Shown: piece by piece, positions 54,996 through 63,926 of the stretch
Position numbering within the stretch: the stretch's first letter is position 1
Layout of the letters: every line of letters begins with the position of its first letter
Assembly: GCA_023896275.1 (NCBI GenBank)
Contig: MLDA01000003.1
Span: 1-64,000, forward strand
Direction of reading: 5' to 3'
Source: Kocuria rosea subsp. polaris
GTDB taxonomy: Bacteria > Actinomycetota > Actinomycetes > Actinomycetales > Micrococcaceae
DNA length: 64,000 bases
Program-made: the position numbers and the translations under genes
Notes under the pieces: generated by a model
Told to the model about the DNA's origin: nothing
Databases searched by the model: none
Seen by the model: only the letters and a program-made list of their open reading frames with translations

Positions 54996-55475
54996 ATGGA
55001 GAACGTCAGCGCCGCAGTCATCGGCGCGCACGCCGTGGCCGCGCTCTTCGTGCTGGTGCTGGGCCCGGTCCAGTTCCTGCGCCGGACCAAAGACCGGGTG
55101 CACCGCTACGTCGGCCGCACGTGGCTCGGTGCCATGGTCGCCACGTGCACCTCGAGCTTCGCGATCATGCCCGACGGCTTCAGTTGGCTGCACGGCCTCG
55201 CGATCTTCACCCTGTTCTCCGTCGCGATGGGCTGGACACTCGCCCGGCGGCACCAATGGCAGGCCCACGCCGGCTGGATGATCGGCGCGTACACCGGGAC
55301 CGCGATCGCCTTCGTCTTCGCGGCGGCTGGGCCGGCGCGAACGATCCAGCGCACGCTCGCGACCGACCCCTGGCTCGTCGCCCTCATCGCCGGCGCGGTC
55401 ATCACGTTGAGCGCCGCCCTCTTCGTCGCCCTGCGCCGCGGCGTCGCGAAAGCCCCCTCGCGAGCGGACGACTAG
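54996..55475 (+). CDS. Four-helix membrane protein (DUF2306-like)
   Basis: 159 residues with four membrane helices (about 5-25, 43-60, 66-83 and 92-112, plus a fifth near 128-146). A histidine-containing loop RTKDRVHRYVGRTWLG and the HQWQAHAGWMIGAYTG segment resemble DUF2306/cytochrome-like membrane domains; histidines on helix ends could bind haem. Function is unknown. ATG at 54996 follows AGCGAGGG. Convergent with fhs, five bases between stops. Confidence 0.65.
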   Translation: MENVSAAVIGAHAVAALFVLVLGPVQFLRRTKDRVHRYVGRTWLGAMVATCTSSFAIMPDGFSWLHGLAIFTLFSVAMGWTLARRHQWQAHAGWMIGAYTGTAIAFVFAAAGPARTIQRTLATDPWLVALIAGAVITLSAALFVALRRGVAKAPSRADD

Positions 55476-55480
55476 GAAAC

Positions 55481-57139
55481 TCAGAAGAGCCCGGTGACCG
55501 CCCCGTCGTCGTGCACGTCCATGCGCTCGGCGGCCGGCGCGGCGGGCAGTCCCGGCATCGTCATGACCGTGCCGGTCAACGCGACGACGAATCCGGCACC
55601 GGTCTTTGGCACGAGCTCGCGCACACGCACGGTGAACCCGGTGGGGGCGCCGAGGAGCGACGGGTCGTCGCTGAACGAGTACTGCGTCTTGGCGATGCAC
55701 ACCGGCAGCCGCTCCCAGCCGTGCGCGCGGATGCGCTCGAGCTGGGCGCGCGCCTCGGGGGCGAATTCGACGCCGTCGCCGCCGTAGACTTCGCGCACAA
55801 TCGCCTCGATCTGCTCCTCCACGTCCGCGCCCGGTGGGTAGATCCCGCGGTACGACGGCGTCTGACCGAGCAGCGCTCCCACGTGGCCCGCCAGCTCGGC
55901 CCCGCCAGCGGCCCCCCTGGCGTGGACCTCGGTGATCGCGCAGCGCACGCCGTTGTTCGCGCAGTAGTCCTCGACGACCGCGAGCTCCTCGTCTCCGTCC
56001 GTGCCGAACCGGTTCAGGGCCACCACCGGCTCGTACCCGTACCGGCGCACGTTCTGCACGTGCCGGGCCAGGTTCGGCAACCCGGCCGCGACCGCCGTCG
56101 GGTCACTGCTGGCGAGGTCGGACTTGTCCCGCCCGCCGTGCATCTTGAGCGCGCGGACCGTCGCCACGAGCACGACGACGGTCGGCGCGCAGTCGGCGGC
56201 CCTCGCTTTGATGTCGAGAAACTTCTCAGCCCCCAGGTCGGCACCGAAACCGGCCTCCGTCACCACCACGTCCGCGAGCCTGCGGGCGGTGTCCGTAGCA
56301 ATCGCCGAATTGCAGCCGTGGGCGATGTTCGCGAACGGCCCGCCGTGGACGAGCGCCGGGGTCCCGGCGATGGTCTGTACGAGGTTGGGTTTGAGGGCGT
56401 CGCGCAGGAGAATCGCCATGGCGCCGGACGCCTCCAGGTCTCCGGCTGTCACGGGCAGGCCGCTGCGGGTGAAGCCGACCGTGATTCGGCCGAGCCTGGC
56501 TTTCAGGTCACCCATGTCACGAGCCAAACACAGAACGGCCATGACCTCGCTGGCGGCGGTGATATCGAACCCCGTCTCACGGCCGCCGCCGGAATCGAGT
56601 CGAATCCGGCGCAGGGCGCGGTCGTTGACGTCGAGCACGCGCTTGAAGGAGATCGAGTCCGGATCGATGTCCAGGGCGTTGCCGTGATGGAGGTGGTTGT
56701 CGATCATGGCGGCCAGGAGATTGTTGGCGCTCGTGATGGCGTGGAAGTCACCTGTGAAATGCAGGTTGATGCTGACCATCGGCACGATCTGGGCGTTTCC
56801 GCCGCCGGTGGCGCCGCCCTTCATGCCGAAAACCGGCCCGAGTGAGGGTTCGCGCAGTGCGATCATCGTGCGATGCCCGGCCGCAGCCAGGGCATCCCCG
56901 AGGCCGACCGTCACGGTGGACTTCCCCTCCCCCGCCGGTGTGGGCGACATCGCGCTGACCAGCACAACAGCCCCGGTGGGTTCGCCCGCGCCGAGGCGGG
57001 CCACATCGATCTTGCCTTGGTGTCGTCCGTAGGGTTCGAGGGCTTCGTCCGGGACCCCCGCGGCGGCGGCGATCTCAGCGATGGGTTTGAGGTGGGCGGC
57101 CGCGTCGATGCTCGCGTCGTCGAGAGCTTCATTGTTCAC
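55481..57139 (-). CDS. fhs: Formate-tetrahydrofolate ligase
   Basis: 552 residues. P-loop PTPAGEGKSTVTVG, GATGGGNAQIVPM, NNLLAAMIDN, and the C-terminal GAGFVVALTGTVMTMPGLP of the family. ATP-dependent formation of 10-formyl-THF from formate, feeding purine and serine synthesis. The start is uncertain: the GTG at 57139 gives the usual N-terminus (VNNEALDD...LKPIAEIA), while ATGs at 57181 and 57190 add 14-17 non-conserved residues; none has a good ribosome site. Transcribed away from three tiny genes upstream. Confidence 0.93.
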   Translation of the reverse strand: MNNEALDDASIDAAAHLKPIAEIAAAAGVPDEALEPYGRHQGKIDVARLGAGEPTGAVVLVSAMSPTPAGEGKSTVTVGLGDALAAAGHRTMIALREPSLGPVFGMKGGATGGGNAQIVPMVSINLHFTGDFHAITSANNLLAAMIDNHLHHGNALDIDPDSISFKRVLDVNDRALRRIRLDSGGGRETGFDITAASEVMAVLCLARDMGDLKARLGRITVGFTRSGLPVTAGDLEASGAMAILLRDALKPNLVQTIAGTPALVHGGPFANIAHGCNSAIATDTARRLADVVVTEAGFGADLGAEKFLDIKARAADCAPTVVVLVATVRALKMHGGRDKSDLASSDPTAVAAGLPNLARHVQNVRRYGYEPVVALNRFGTDGDEELAVVEDYCANNGVRCAITEVHARGAAGGAELAGHVGALLGQTPSYRGIYPPGADVEEQIEAIVREVYGGDGVEFAPEARAQLERIRAHGWERLPVCIAKTQYSFSDDPSLLGAPTGFTVRVRELVPKTGAGFVVALTGTVMTMPGLPAAPAAERMDVHDDGAVTGLF

Positions 57140-57325
57140 GTTGCCGAGGCTACCAACGGTCGGGGGCTCACGGGGAGACATTGTCCGCATTCTTCACGGC
57201 CCGCGTGTCCAAAGCCATGACCGTTAAAGGCGGCAGCCCGCCGACGTAGCCGGCGGGCTGCTCTGCGGATCGTAAGTGAATGAATCCCATGATGCTCCTT
57301 GCTGATCGGGACCGTCCGGTCCTGA

Positions 57326-57466
57326 TCAGCGGACGCGGAACCACATTTCCTGTGGAATATTGGCGTCCAGGCGTGCTTGCTGCTTGCGGCGCGCGGCCTC
57401 AGCATCGTAGACCTCGTGGGGCCGGCGCTTGGCGCTGGCCTTGGGGTTGCTCTTGTTGCGCTTCAT
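57326..57466 (-). CDS. Tiny basic protein (46 aa), third of a cluster
   Basis: 46 residues beginning MKRNKSNPKASAKRRPHEVY, strongly basic, then a helix (DAEAARRKQQARLDANI) and the end EMWFRVR. A near-perfect anti-SD match (GGAGGTGA) lies upstream, and the ATG overlaps the stop of the preceding tiny gene by one base (TAATG). No known domain recognised. A hairpin with arms CTGATCAGGACC/GGTCCCGATCAG follows the stop. Likely real because of its ribosome site and coupling. Confidence 0.6.
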   Translation of the reverse strand: MKRNKSNPKASAKRRPHEVYDAEAARRKQQARLDANIPQEMWFRVR

Positions 57467-57639
57467 TAGAGGGTCACCTCCTCTCGCTCGAGAAGGGCGT
57501 CCACGGAGTCGGTGTGCGTCGTCTTGTGCGAGCGCGGAGTGATGACTTCGGGACCGGAGAAATAGAACTCGGCGCCGTGGCCGGTGGCCAACTGTGCGGC
57601 GAGATGGCGGGTGGACTGGGGCGAATACTTCGCGGACAT
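57466..57639 (-). CDS. Tiny protein (57 aa), second of a cluster
   Basis: 57 residues beginning MSAKYSPQSTRHLAAQLATG, polar, with HGAEFYFSGPEVITPRSH in the middle and an acidic end (DALLEREEVTL). AGGAAGAG precedes the ATG. It lies 67 bp after the first tiny gene and is coupled to the third. No signal peptide, membrane helix or cysteine. No family recognised. Confidence 0.6.
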   Translation of the reverse strand: MSAKYSPQSTRHLAAQLATGHGAEFYFSGPEVITPRSHKTTHTDSVDALLEREEVTL

Positions 57640-57706
57640 CGCTGCTCTTCCTGGTGGTCTGCCTCGGTATGGAGGCCCCCGGCGGCTGCAGCGGTGCGAT
57701 GATTCG

Positions 57707-57862
57707 CTAGTGGCGGCTGCTCCGGAGGCGGGCGGTGAAATGGTTCGGACGGCGTCGCTTGGACGTGCCGGTGCCTGTGGCGGTCTTGGTTGCGCCCGTA
57801 AACGGAACGCCCCAGCCGAGTGCATCAGCGGCGTATGCCTGCGTCTGATTCATGTTGTTCAC
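57707..57862 (-). CDS. Tiny basic protein (51 aa), first of a cluster
   Basis: 51 residues from a GTG (57862) with AAGGAGG eight bases upstream; an ATG three codons in is the alternative. N-terminal MNQTQAYAADALGWGVPF, a Thr/Gly-rich middle (TGATKTATGTGTS) and a basic tail (KRRRPNHFTARLRSSRH). Opens a cluster of three tiny genes read towards fhs. Function is unknown; the basic tail suggests nucleic acid or ribosome contact (speculative). Confidence 0.55.
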   Translation of the reverse strand: MNNMNQTQAYAADALGWGVPFTGATKTATGTGTSKRRRPNHFTARLRSSRH

Positions 57863-58151
57863 GTATCCCACCTCCTTATTCGATCGGCCCCCGCGGTTTC
57901 CCGTAGCGGCACAGCCTGTGGCCCGTGGGCCAGATGTCCCGATTGGTCACGTTCCCGACATTTCGTCGGTTGACGTTTCTCAATCGCACTGTAGAGCCTA
58001 CTCGCGCCGGTGGCCGAGCGCCAGTGGATGACAGGAATTTCTTCCCCGAGTTTCAAGATCATCCTTAAGGAGGACTCCACGGGCCCCGCCGGCGAAATTC
58101 TCAGCTTCACGGCCGACGCCACGGTCGCCAATCCGGCACTAGGCTGAATTT

Positions 58152-59345
58152 ATGACCCACGAGGACACTCCACATCCCCCGGCCACCGCGCCTGCAGCAG
58201 CGCCGCAGCGCGTACTTGATCTGGACGCGTTGCGGGCGTTCGCCCTGCTCGGCATCTTCCTGGTCAACGTGCAGTTCTTCGTCGACCCTGGGGTGATCGT
58301 CAACCAGCGCGCGGAGACCGACGCTCTGGGCGACGTCGTCAACGCCGTGACGGCGGCGGTCTTCATGGGCAAGTTCTACCTGCTGTTCTCGTTCCTCTTT
58401 GGCTACAGCTTCGTCCTGCTCTGGGACGCGAGCGCCCGCCGTGGCGCGAACGTCACCCGCGTCGCCCTCCGGCGCTTCCTGGGGCTGTTCGTCCTCGGCC
58501 TGGCGCATGGGCTGCTGCTCTTCACGGGCGACATCCTGGTCACCTACGCCCTCTGCGGGCTGATCCTGCTGGCGGCCCGCCACGCAAGCGTCACCGCCGC
58601 CCGCACCACAGCAATCGTGCTGACGGTGGTCATCGGGCTCGGGGTCCTCGCGCTGGCGGCGATGATGTTCGCGATGGAGTCGTTCATGGACTTCGACGCG
58701 CTCGTGGCCGAGGAGGCCGGCGGGCTCGAGGGACTGCTCGAGGGCCCGTACCTCCACCTCCTGCTCGGGGTGTACCCGATGACCCTCGCCAACGTGCTGT
58801 TCATCCAGGGCCCCGTCGCGCTGGCCATGTTCTTCGTGGGCCTGGCCGCCGCCAAGTCGCGCTGGATCGAGAACGCGACGACGGCGCGCCTGCGCCGCAT
58901 CCTGGCCGTCGGGCTCGCTGTGGGCGTGCCGGGTGCCGTCGCCACGGGCTGGTTGCAGGTCTACGCCGGCTCGCTGCCCGCCGAGCTCTTCGCGTTCGGC
59001 GTCGCAACCCTGACCGGCCCGTTCCTGACGGCCGCCTATGTGGCGGCCCTGCTGCTGGCATTCCGCTCCGGGGCGGGCACGAAGCTGCGGTCCGCGCTCG
59101 CCCCGGCCGGGCGCATGGCGCTGACCAACTACCTGACCCAGTCAGCGGTCATGGCACTGGTCTACACCGACTACGGCCTCGACCTGGGCGGGAGAGTCCA
59201 CCCGGGGGCCGCCATGCTCGTCTGCCTCGGCGTTTTCGCCGTGCAGCTGGCGTTCAGCGCCTTCTGGATGCGTCGCTTCGAGCGCGGACCCATCGAGGGG
59301 CTGTTCCGGGCGTTCACCTACTGGCGCGCGCCCAGCTGGCGCTAG
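58152..59345 (+). CDS. DUF418-domain membrane protein
   Basis: 397 residues with about ten membrane helices. Typical elements: the N-terminal RVLDLDALRAFALLGIFLVN (rhodopsin-like/acyltransferase-3-related layout) and, in the C-terminal DUF418 region, GRMALTNYLTQSAVMAL. Function is unknown; related proteins are thought to be membrane acyltransferase-like or transport proteins. Its TAG stop overlaps the stop of the convergent phosphatase gene. Confidence 0.85.
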   Translation: MTHEDTPHPPATAPAAAPQRVLDLDALRAFALLGIFLVNVQFFVDPGVIVNQRAETDALGDVVNAVTAAVFMGKFYLLFSFLFGYSFVLLWDASARRGANVTRVALRRFLGLFVLGLAHGLLLFTGDILVTYALCGLILLAARHASVTAARTTAIVLTVVIGLGVLALAAMMFAMESFMDFDALVAEEAGGLEGLLEGPYLHLLLGVYPMTLANVLFIQGPVALAMFFVGLAAAKSRWIENATTARLRRILAVGLAVGVPGAVATGWLQVYAGSLPAELFAFGVATLTGPFLTAAYVAALLLAFRSGAGTKLRSALAPAGRMALTNYLTQSAVMALVYTDYGLDLGGRVHPGAAMLVCLGVFAVQLAFSAFWMRRFERGPIEGLFRAFTYWRAPSWR

Positions 59346-59923
59346 AGGCCCCAGGCCTCAACGGCCGGCGTCGTCTTGTCCCAGCCGAGCTTCGAGACCT
59401 TCGCCGTGCCGAGCAGGAAGTGCCGGCCCGTGTCGGCCGGCAAGCCGAGCCAGCGGGCCACCATGACCCGGCTGAAGTGGCCGTGGGAGAAGAGGATCGC
59501 GTTCTGGTCGTCCCGCAGCTCGGCACGCACGCGCTCGACGATGCCGTCGGCGCGGGCCGCAACCTGAGCGAGCGTCTCACCGCCCGGCACGCCGTCGTTC
59601 CAGATCCGGTAGGACGGGTCCTTGGCGCGCACGTCGGCGCTGCGAACGCCCTCGTAGTCGCCGTAGTCCCACTCGTGCGCGTTCGGCACGCGTTCGACGT
59701 CGGCGAAGCCGGCCAGCTCGGCGGTGCGCCACGCGCGCTGCAGCGGGCTGGAGAGCACCAGATCGAAGTCGACGCCGGCCGCGGCCAGGGTGCGCCCGGC
59801 CTCGGCGGCCTGCGCCTCGCCCTCGGGCAGCAGCGGCAGGTCGGTCAGGCCGGTGTACTGGCCGGAGCGCGACCATTCGGTCTCGCCGTGGCGCACGAGC
59901 CACAGGGTCGGTCGGTTCGTCAT
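59342..59923 (-). CDS. Histidine phosphatase (phosphoglycerate mutase-like)
   Basis: 193 residues. The phospho-accepting histidine is in LWLVRHGETEWS, the second arginine/histidine pocket in LSSPLQRAWRTAEL and the C-terminal ILFSHGHFSRVM. Acidic residue in AHEWDYGDYEG. A broad-specificity acid phosphatase or fructose-2,6-bisphosphatase-like enzyme. GAGGAG precedes the ATG at 59923. Next to the CCA-adding enzyme on the same strand, 19 bp apart. Confidence 0.88.
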   Translation of the reverse strand: MTNRPTLWLVRHGETEWSRSGQYTGLTDLPLLPEGEAQAAEAGRTLAAAGVDFDLVLSSPLQRAWRTAELAGFADVERVPNAHEWDYGDYEGVRSADVRAKDPSYRIWNDGVPGGETLAQVAARADGIVERVRAELRDDQNAILFSHGHFSRVMVARWLGLPADTGRHFLLGTAKVSKLGWDKTTPAVEAWGL

Positions 59924-59942
59924 GATTCTCCTCGCGTCGCGC

Positions 59943-61400
59943 TCAGTCGCCGGTTGCGGCCGGTGCCGCGGAGCTCTCCGGCTGGGAGGCCCACCAGGCG
60001 CGCAGGGCGGCGACGGCGTCGTCGTGTTCCATCGGCCCGTTGTCGAGCCGAAGTTCCAGCATGTGCTTGTAGGCGCGGCCCACCACCGGGCCCGGGCGGA
60101 TGCCCAGCAGGTCCATGATGGCCTTGCCGTCCAGGTCAGGACGGACGGAGGCCAGCTCCTCCTGCTCGGCGAGCTGCTCGATGCGGCGTTCCAGGTCATC
60201 GTAGGCGTGCGCCAGGCGCTCGGCCTTGCGCCGGTTACGCGTGGTGACGTCCGAACGGGTGAGCCGGTGCAGGAATTCGAGCAGGTCGCCGGCGTCGTTC
60301 ACGTACCGGCGCACCGCCGAGTCCGACCATCCGGCCTCCCCGTACCCGTAGAAACGCATGTGCAGCTCGACGAGCCGGGCCACCGCCTTGATCGAGTCGT
60401 TGTCGAAGCGCAGGGCGCGCATGCGCTTCTTGACGAGCTTGGAGCCGACGACGTCGTGGTGGCGGAAGGAGACCGCCCCCGACGGCTCGAAGCGGCGCGT
60501 GGCCGGCTTGCCGACGTCGTGCATGAGGGCGGCGAAACGCAGGACGAAGCTCGGGCCGGGCACCGGCCCGTCAGCGTCCGTCTCCAACCCGGCGGCCTGC
60601 TCGAGGACCTGCAGGCTGTGCTGGTAGACGTCTTTGTGGCGATGGTGCTCGTCGGTCTCGAGCTGCAGCGCGGAGACCTCGGGCAGCACGATGTCGGCCA
60701 GGCCCGTCTCGACGAGCAGGTCGACGCCGGCGCGCGGGTACGCGCCGCAGATGAGCTTGACGAGCTCGTCGCGGACCCGCTCGGCCGAGATGATCGAAAT
60801 CCGCTCGGCCATGTCGACCATGGCGGTGCGGACGTCGTTGTGCACGTCGACGCCCAGCTGGGAGGCGAAGCGCGCCGCGCGCATCATGCGCAGCGGATCG
60901 TCGGAGAAGGACGACGACGGCGCGCCCGGGGTGCGGATCACGCCGGCCTCGAGGTCGGTGTAGCCGCCGAAGGGATCGACCAGCTCGAGCTGCGGCAGCC
61001 GCAACGCCATCGCGTTCATGGAGAAGTCGCGCCGGAAGAGGTCGTCCTCGAGGCTCGTGCCAAACGCGACGATCGGCTTGCGGGAGGCCGGATCGTAGGC
61101 CTCGGCCCGGTAGGTGGTGACCTCGATCGTGTCGCGGCCGACGCGGAAGGCGATCGTGCCGAATTCGCGCCCGACCTCCCACACCGCGTCCGCGAAGCCG
61201 TCGATCGCCGCGAGCGTCTGCTCGGGCGTGGCGTCGGTCGTGAAATCGAGGTCCGGGGAAACGCGGCCCAAGAACAGGTCGCGGACGGGACCGCCGACCA
61301 GCGACAGCTCGAAACCGGCGGCGCTGAAACGGTCCGCGAGGTCGAAGACGACGGCTGGCAGGCTCTCGCGCAGAGCCGCGGGTTCGGGAAGCTGGTGCAT
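59943..61400 (-). CDS. cca: CCA tRNA nucleotidyltransferase (poly(A) polymerase family)
   Basis: 485 residues. Nucleotidyltransferase head LSLVGGPVRDLFLGRVSPDLDFTTDA with its catalytic aspartates, DDLFRRDFSMNAMAL, and an HD domain (ALMHDVGKPATR, near residue 280) with phosphohydrolase potential. Adds or repairs the 3' CCA of tRNA. The pcnA-type/NUDIX/MurJ order matches the oriC-proximal arrangement in other Actinobacteria. Divergent from the NUDIX gene. Confidence 0.93.
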   Translation of the reverse strand: MHQLPEPAALRESLPAVVFDLADRFSAAGFELSLVGGPVRDLFLGRVSPDLDFTTDATPEQTLAAIDGFADAVWEVGREFGTIAFRVGRDTIEVTTYRAEAYDPASRKPIVAFGTSLEDDLFRRDFSMNAMALRLPQLELVDPFGGYTDLEAGVIRTPGAPSSSFSDDPLRMMRAARFASQLGVDVHNDVRTAMVDMAERISIISAERVRDELVKLICGAYPRAGVDLLVETGLADIVLPEVSALQLETDEHHRHKDVYQHSLQVLEQAAGLETDADGPVPGPSFVLRFAALMHDVGKPATRRFEPSGAVSFRHHDVVGSKLVKKRMRALRFDNDSIKAVARLVELHMRFYGYGEAGWSDSAVRRYVNDAGDLLEFLHRLTRSDVTTRNRRKAERLAHAYDDLERRIEQLAEQEELASVRPDLDGKAIMDLLGIRPGPVVGRAYKHMLELRLDNGPMEHDDAVAALRAWWASQPESSAAPAATGD

Positions 61401-61512
61401 AGTCCCTTAATGGTGTCAGATTTTCACGCGGGATCCACGCCGGGCCCGGCGCACTCGCGGCGGACGTGGGGAAGAACGGAAGTCGGGCCAAAAGATAGAT
61501 AGAGTGGAGTGC

Positions 61513-62049
61513 ATGGCCCATCCAGTTCCTCGTGCTCCGAAGCGCACCCCGTTGACTGCGTCAATGGCCCATGCGCACGCGCAGCAGCAGGGCCAGCACA
61601 CGCTTCCCACCGTGGAGGAAGTCTCCTCCGGTGGCGTCGTTGTCGACCTCGGCAAGCCCGAGCTGCCGGTGGCGATCATCGCCCGCTACAACCGCGGCGG
61701 ACGCCTCGAATGGTGCTTACCTAAGGGGCATCCCGAGGGCACGGAATCCAACGAGCAGGCCGCGGTCCGCGAAGTCGAGGAGGAGACCGGCATCGCGGGC
61801 GAGGTACTCGCCGCGCTCGGCAGCATCGACTACTGGTTCACGGTCTCTACCTACCGGGTGCACAAGACGGTCCACCACTTCCTGCTCAAGGCCACGGGCG
61901 GCGAGCTGACGATCGAGAACGACCCGGACCAGGAGGCCGTCGATGTCGCCTGGGTCCCGCTCAGGGATCTCGGCCGGAGGCTGTCCTTCCCCAACGAACG
62001 GCGCATCGCCGAACTGGCCCGCGAGGTCCTGCCGCAGCATGTCGAGTAG
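61513..62049 (+). CDS. NUDIX hydrolase
   Basis: 178 residues. The NUDIX box GHPEGTESNEQAAVREVEEE continues TGI and gives the magnesium-binding glutamates (GX5EX7REXXEEXG). Hydrolyses nucleoside diphosphate derivatives; the conserved position before MurJ corresponds to mutT4 of mycobacteria. The N-terminal 35 residues are polar and likely disordered. I chose the ATG at 61513 (GGAG five bases upstream) over the GTG at 61504. Overlaps murJ by 11 bases. Confidence 0.9.
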   Translation: MAHPVPRAPKRTPLTASMAHAHAQQQGQHTLPTVEEVSSGGVVVDLGKPELPVAIIARYNRGGRLEWCLPKGHPEGTESNEQAAVREVEEETGIAGEVLAALGSIDYWFTVSTYRVHKTVHHFLLKATGGELTIENDPDQEAVDVAWVPLRDLGRRLSFPNERRIAELAREVLPQHVE

Positions 62050-63823
62050 CGAACGACCGGCAGCCGAGGCCGCCGGTTCCGAGCCGGAGATCCCCGAAGC
62101 GCCGGCCCCCCAATCAAACTCTCGCGCCTACGCTCTCATGGCCAGCGGCACCACGGTGTCCCGTTTGCTGGGCTTCGCGCGGACGGCCTTGCTCGCCGTC
62201 GCCATCGGCTCGAACACCCCGATCGGCGATATTTTCGAGAAGGCCAACGTCATCCCGACGATCATCTTCATGCTCGTCGCGGGCGGCATCTTCAACGTGG
62301 TCCTCGTCCCCCAACTGATCAAGGCCTCCAAGAACGCGGACCGCGGGTCCGCGTACACGTCCAAGCTCATCACCCTCACGGTGACGTTCATGGCGGCGGC
62401 GACCCTCCTGCTGACCCTGCTGGCCGGGCCGATCATCTCGGCGCTCACGGTCGGCTGGTCGGAGCCGATGCTGGCCCTGGCCACGGCGTTCGCCTACTGG
62501 TGCTTGCCGCAGGTCTTCTTCTACGGCGTCTACTCGGTCGTCGGCCAAGTGCTCAACGCGCACGGGCGGTTCGGCTGGTTCATGTGGGCGCCCGTTGTGA
62601 ACAACATCGTGCAGATCGCCGTGATCGGCACCTATATCGGCCTGTTCGGCGCGTTCCGCGCGGGCACCGACCAGCTCGCCGAATGGACAACCACCCAGAC
62701 CATCCTGCTGGCCGGCGGTTCGACGCTCGGCATCGCCCTCCAGGCCCTCGTGCTGTTCGCCCCGCTGCGCACCACGGGCCTGCGGATCCGCCCGAACTTC
62801 CGCTTCCGCGGCATGGGCCTGACCCACGTCGGGAAGATCGCCGCGTGGACTCTCGCATCGATGATGGTCGGCAACCTCGCCTCGCTGCTCTACTCGCGCA
62901 TCGCCTCCGAGGCGACGGCCGCCCGTGAGGGCCTCTCCGCCGGCGGCGCTTCGGTCGCGGGCGAGTACGCGCTGAACACCTCGCAGCTGATCACGGTTCT
63001 GCCGCACTCGATCTTCGCGCTTTCGCTGGCCACGGTGCTCTTCAACGAGCTCACCCGGGCCTTCCACGACGACCGGGCGCACGACGTGCCCGCCCTGCTC
63101 TCCAAGGGACTGCGTACGACGGCGGTGCCTATCGTCTTCGCGTCCGTCGCGATCGTGGTCCTCGCCGGTCCGCTCGGCCGGCTCTTCGGCGGCACGTCCG
63201 CCGACGGCGCGGCGGCCGGCGCGGCCATCGGGCAGCTGCTGCTGCTGACCGCGCTGGGGCTCCCCTTCAAGAGCGTCCATTTCTTCCTCATCCGCGTTTT
63301 CTACGCGCAGGAGGACACAAAAACGCCCATGCTGATCCAGACCGCGATCGCGGTCGTCGGACTCGTCGCCGCCTTCACGATGGCGGCGCTCATTCCCCCG
63401 ACCAACATCGTGGTGGGGATCGCGCTGCTCTACGGCGCGACAAACGTGCTCAGCGCGATCCTCGCCCATTTCCTGGTCGTGCGCCGGCACGGCGACTACG
63501 GGGTCGGCCGGGTCGTGGACACCTACATCCGAGTCGGCTGGTTCGCCCTTGTCGCGGGGGCCGCCGGCTCCGTCGCGCTCTGGCTGCTGGGCGGATTCTC
63601 GTTCGGGTTCGCTTTCTCGGGCATTTTCCCCGCCGTCGCCACGCTCGCGATCTGCGGGGTTGTCATGACCGTCGTCTACCTGCTGCTGCTGAGGGCCGCG
63701 CACCTCGAGGAGCTCGACGAGTTCATCGGACCCCTGGCACGCAGGATCCCGGACCTCTCCCGGCGCCGCGCGAGCGCGAAGGCGACGCCCCGTCGTCGTC
63801 CTGGAGAAGACCGCCCCCGCTAG
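62039..63823 (+). CDS. murJ: Lipid II flippase MurJ
   Basis: 594 residues with 14-15 membrane segments. MurJ/MviN features: MASGTTVSRLLGFARTALLA in the first helix, DIFEKANVIPTIIFMLVAGG, PQLIKASKN and the ...VFYAQEDTKTPMLIQ segment. It flips lipid II across the membrane for peptidoglycan synthesis and is essential in most bacteria. A charged C-terminal tail (about 575-594, RRRASAKATPRRRPGED). The ATG at 62039 is favoured; longer frames upstream overlap the NUDIX gene in another frame. Confidence 0.93.
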   Translation: MSSSERPAAEAAGSEPEIPEAPAPQSNSRAYALMASGTTVSRLLGFARTALLAVAIGSNTPIGDIFEKANVIPTIIFMLVAGGIFNVVLVPQLIKASKNADRGSAYTSKLITLTVTFMAAATLLLTLLAGPIISALTVGWSEPMLALATAFAYWCLPQVFFYGVYSVVGQVLNAHGRFGWFMWAPVVNNIVQIAVIGTYIGLFGAFRAGTDQLAEWTTTQTILLAGGSTLGIALQALVLFAPLRTTGLRIRPNFRFRGMGLTHVGKIAAWTLASMMVGNLASLLYSRIASEATAAREGLSAGGASVAGEYALNTSQLITVLPHSIFALSLATVLFNELTRAFHDDRAHDVPALLSKGLRTTAVPIVFASVAIVVLAGPLGRLFGGTSADGAAAGAAIGQLLLLTALGLPFKSVHFFLIRVFYAQEDTKTPMLIQTAIAVVGLVAAFTMAALIPPTNIVVGIALLYGATNVLSAILAHFLVVRRHGDYGVGRVVDTYIRVGWFALVAGAAGSVALWLLGGFSFGFAFSGIFPAVATLAICGVVMTVVYLLLLRAAHLEELDEFIGPLARRIPDLSRRRASAKATPRRRPGEDRPR

Positions 63824-63885
63824 GCGACGCCGCCGCACGCAGGGGCTCGACGCGCCCGGTAGCATGGACTCAAGCAACACATCTA

Positions 63886-63904
63886 TTGGGTGCCCCGCAC
63901 CCAA
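63886..63904 (+). promoter_or_regulatory. Leader hairpin before the kinase-like gene
   Basis: TTGGGTGC-CCC-GCACCCAA, a perfect 8-bp stem with a 3-base loop, 22 bp upstream of the GTG, followed by the palindrome CCAAGCTTGG (63909-63918). May influence translation initiation or be an operator; role unknown. Confidence 0.35.
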
Positions 63905-63926
63905 AAACCAAGCTTGGGAGTCAATA

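Noticed and set aside
57168-57290. 40-codon frame with AAGGAG four bases before ATG, upstream of fhs
   Set aside because: The ribosome site is good, but the frame runs through an 11-bp hairpin (57233-57261) that looks like the end of the tiny-gene transcript, and the peptide has no supporting feature. Kept only as a possible fourth micro-gene.
57346-57357. TTTCC-TG-TGGAA resembling the purine-locus operator
   Set aside because: Arm spacing is 2 bp instead of 5, it lies inside the coding frame of a tiny gene, and no purine gene is near.
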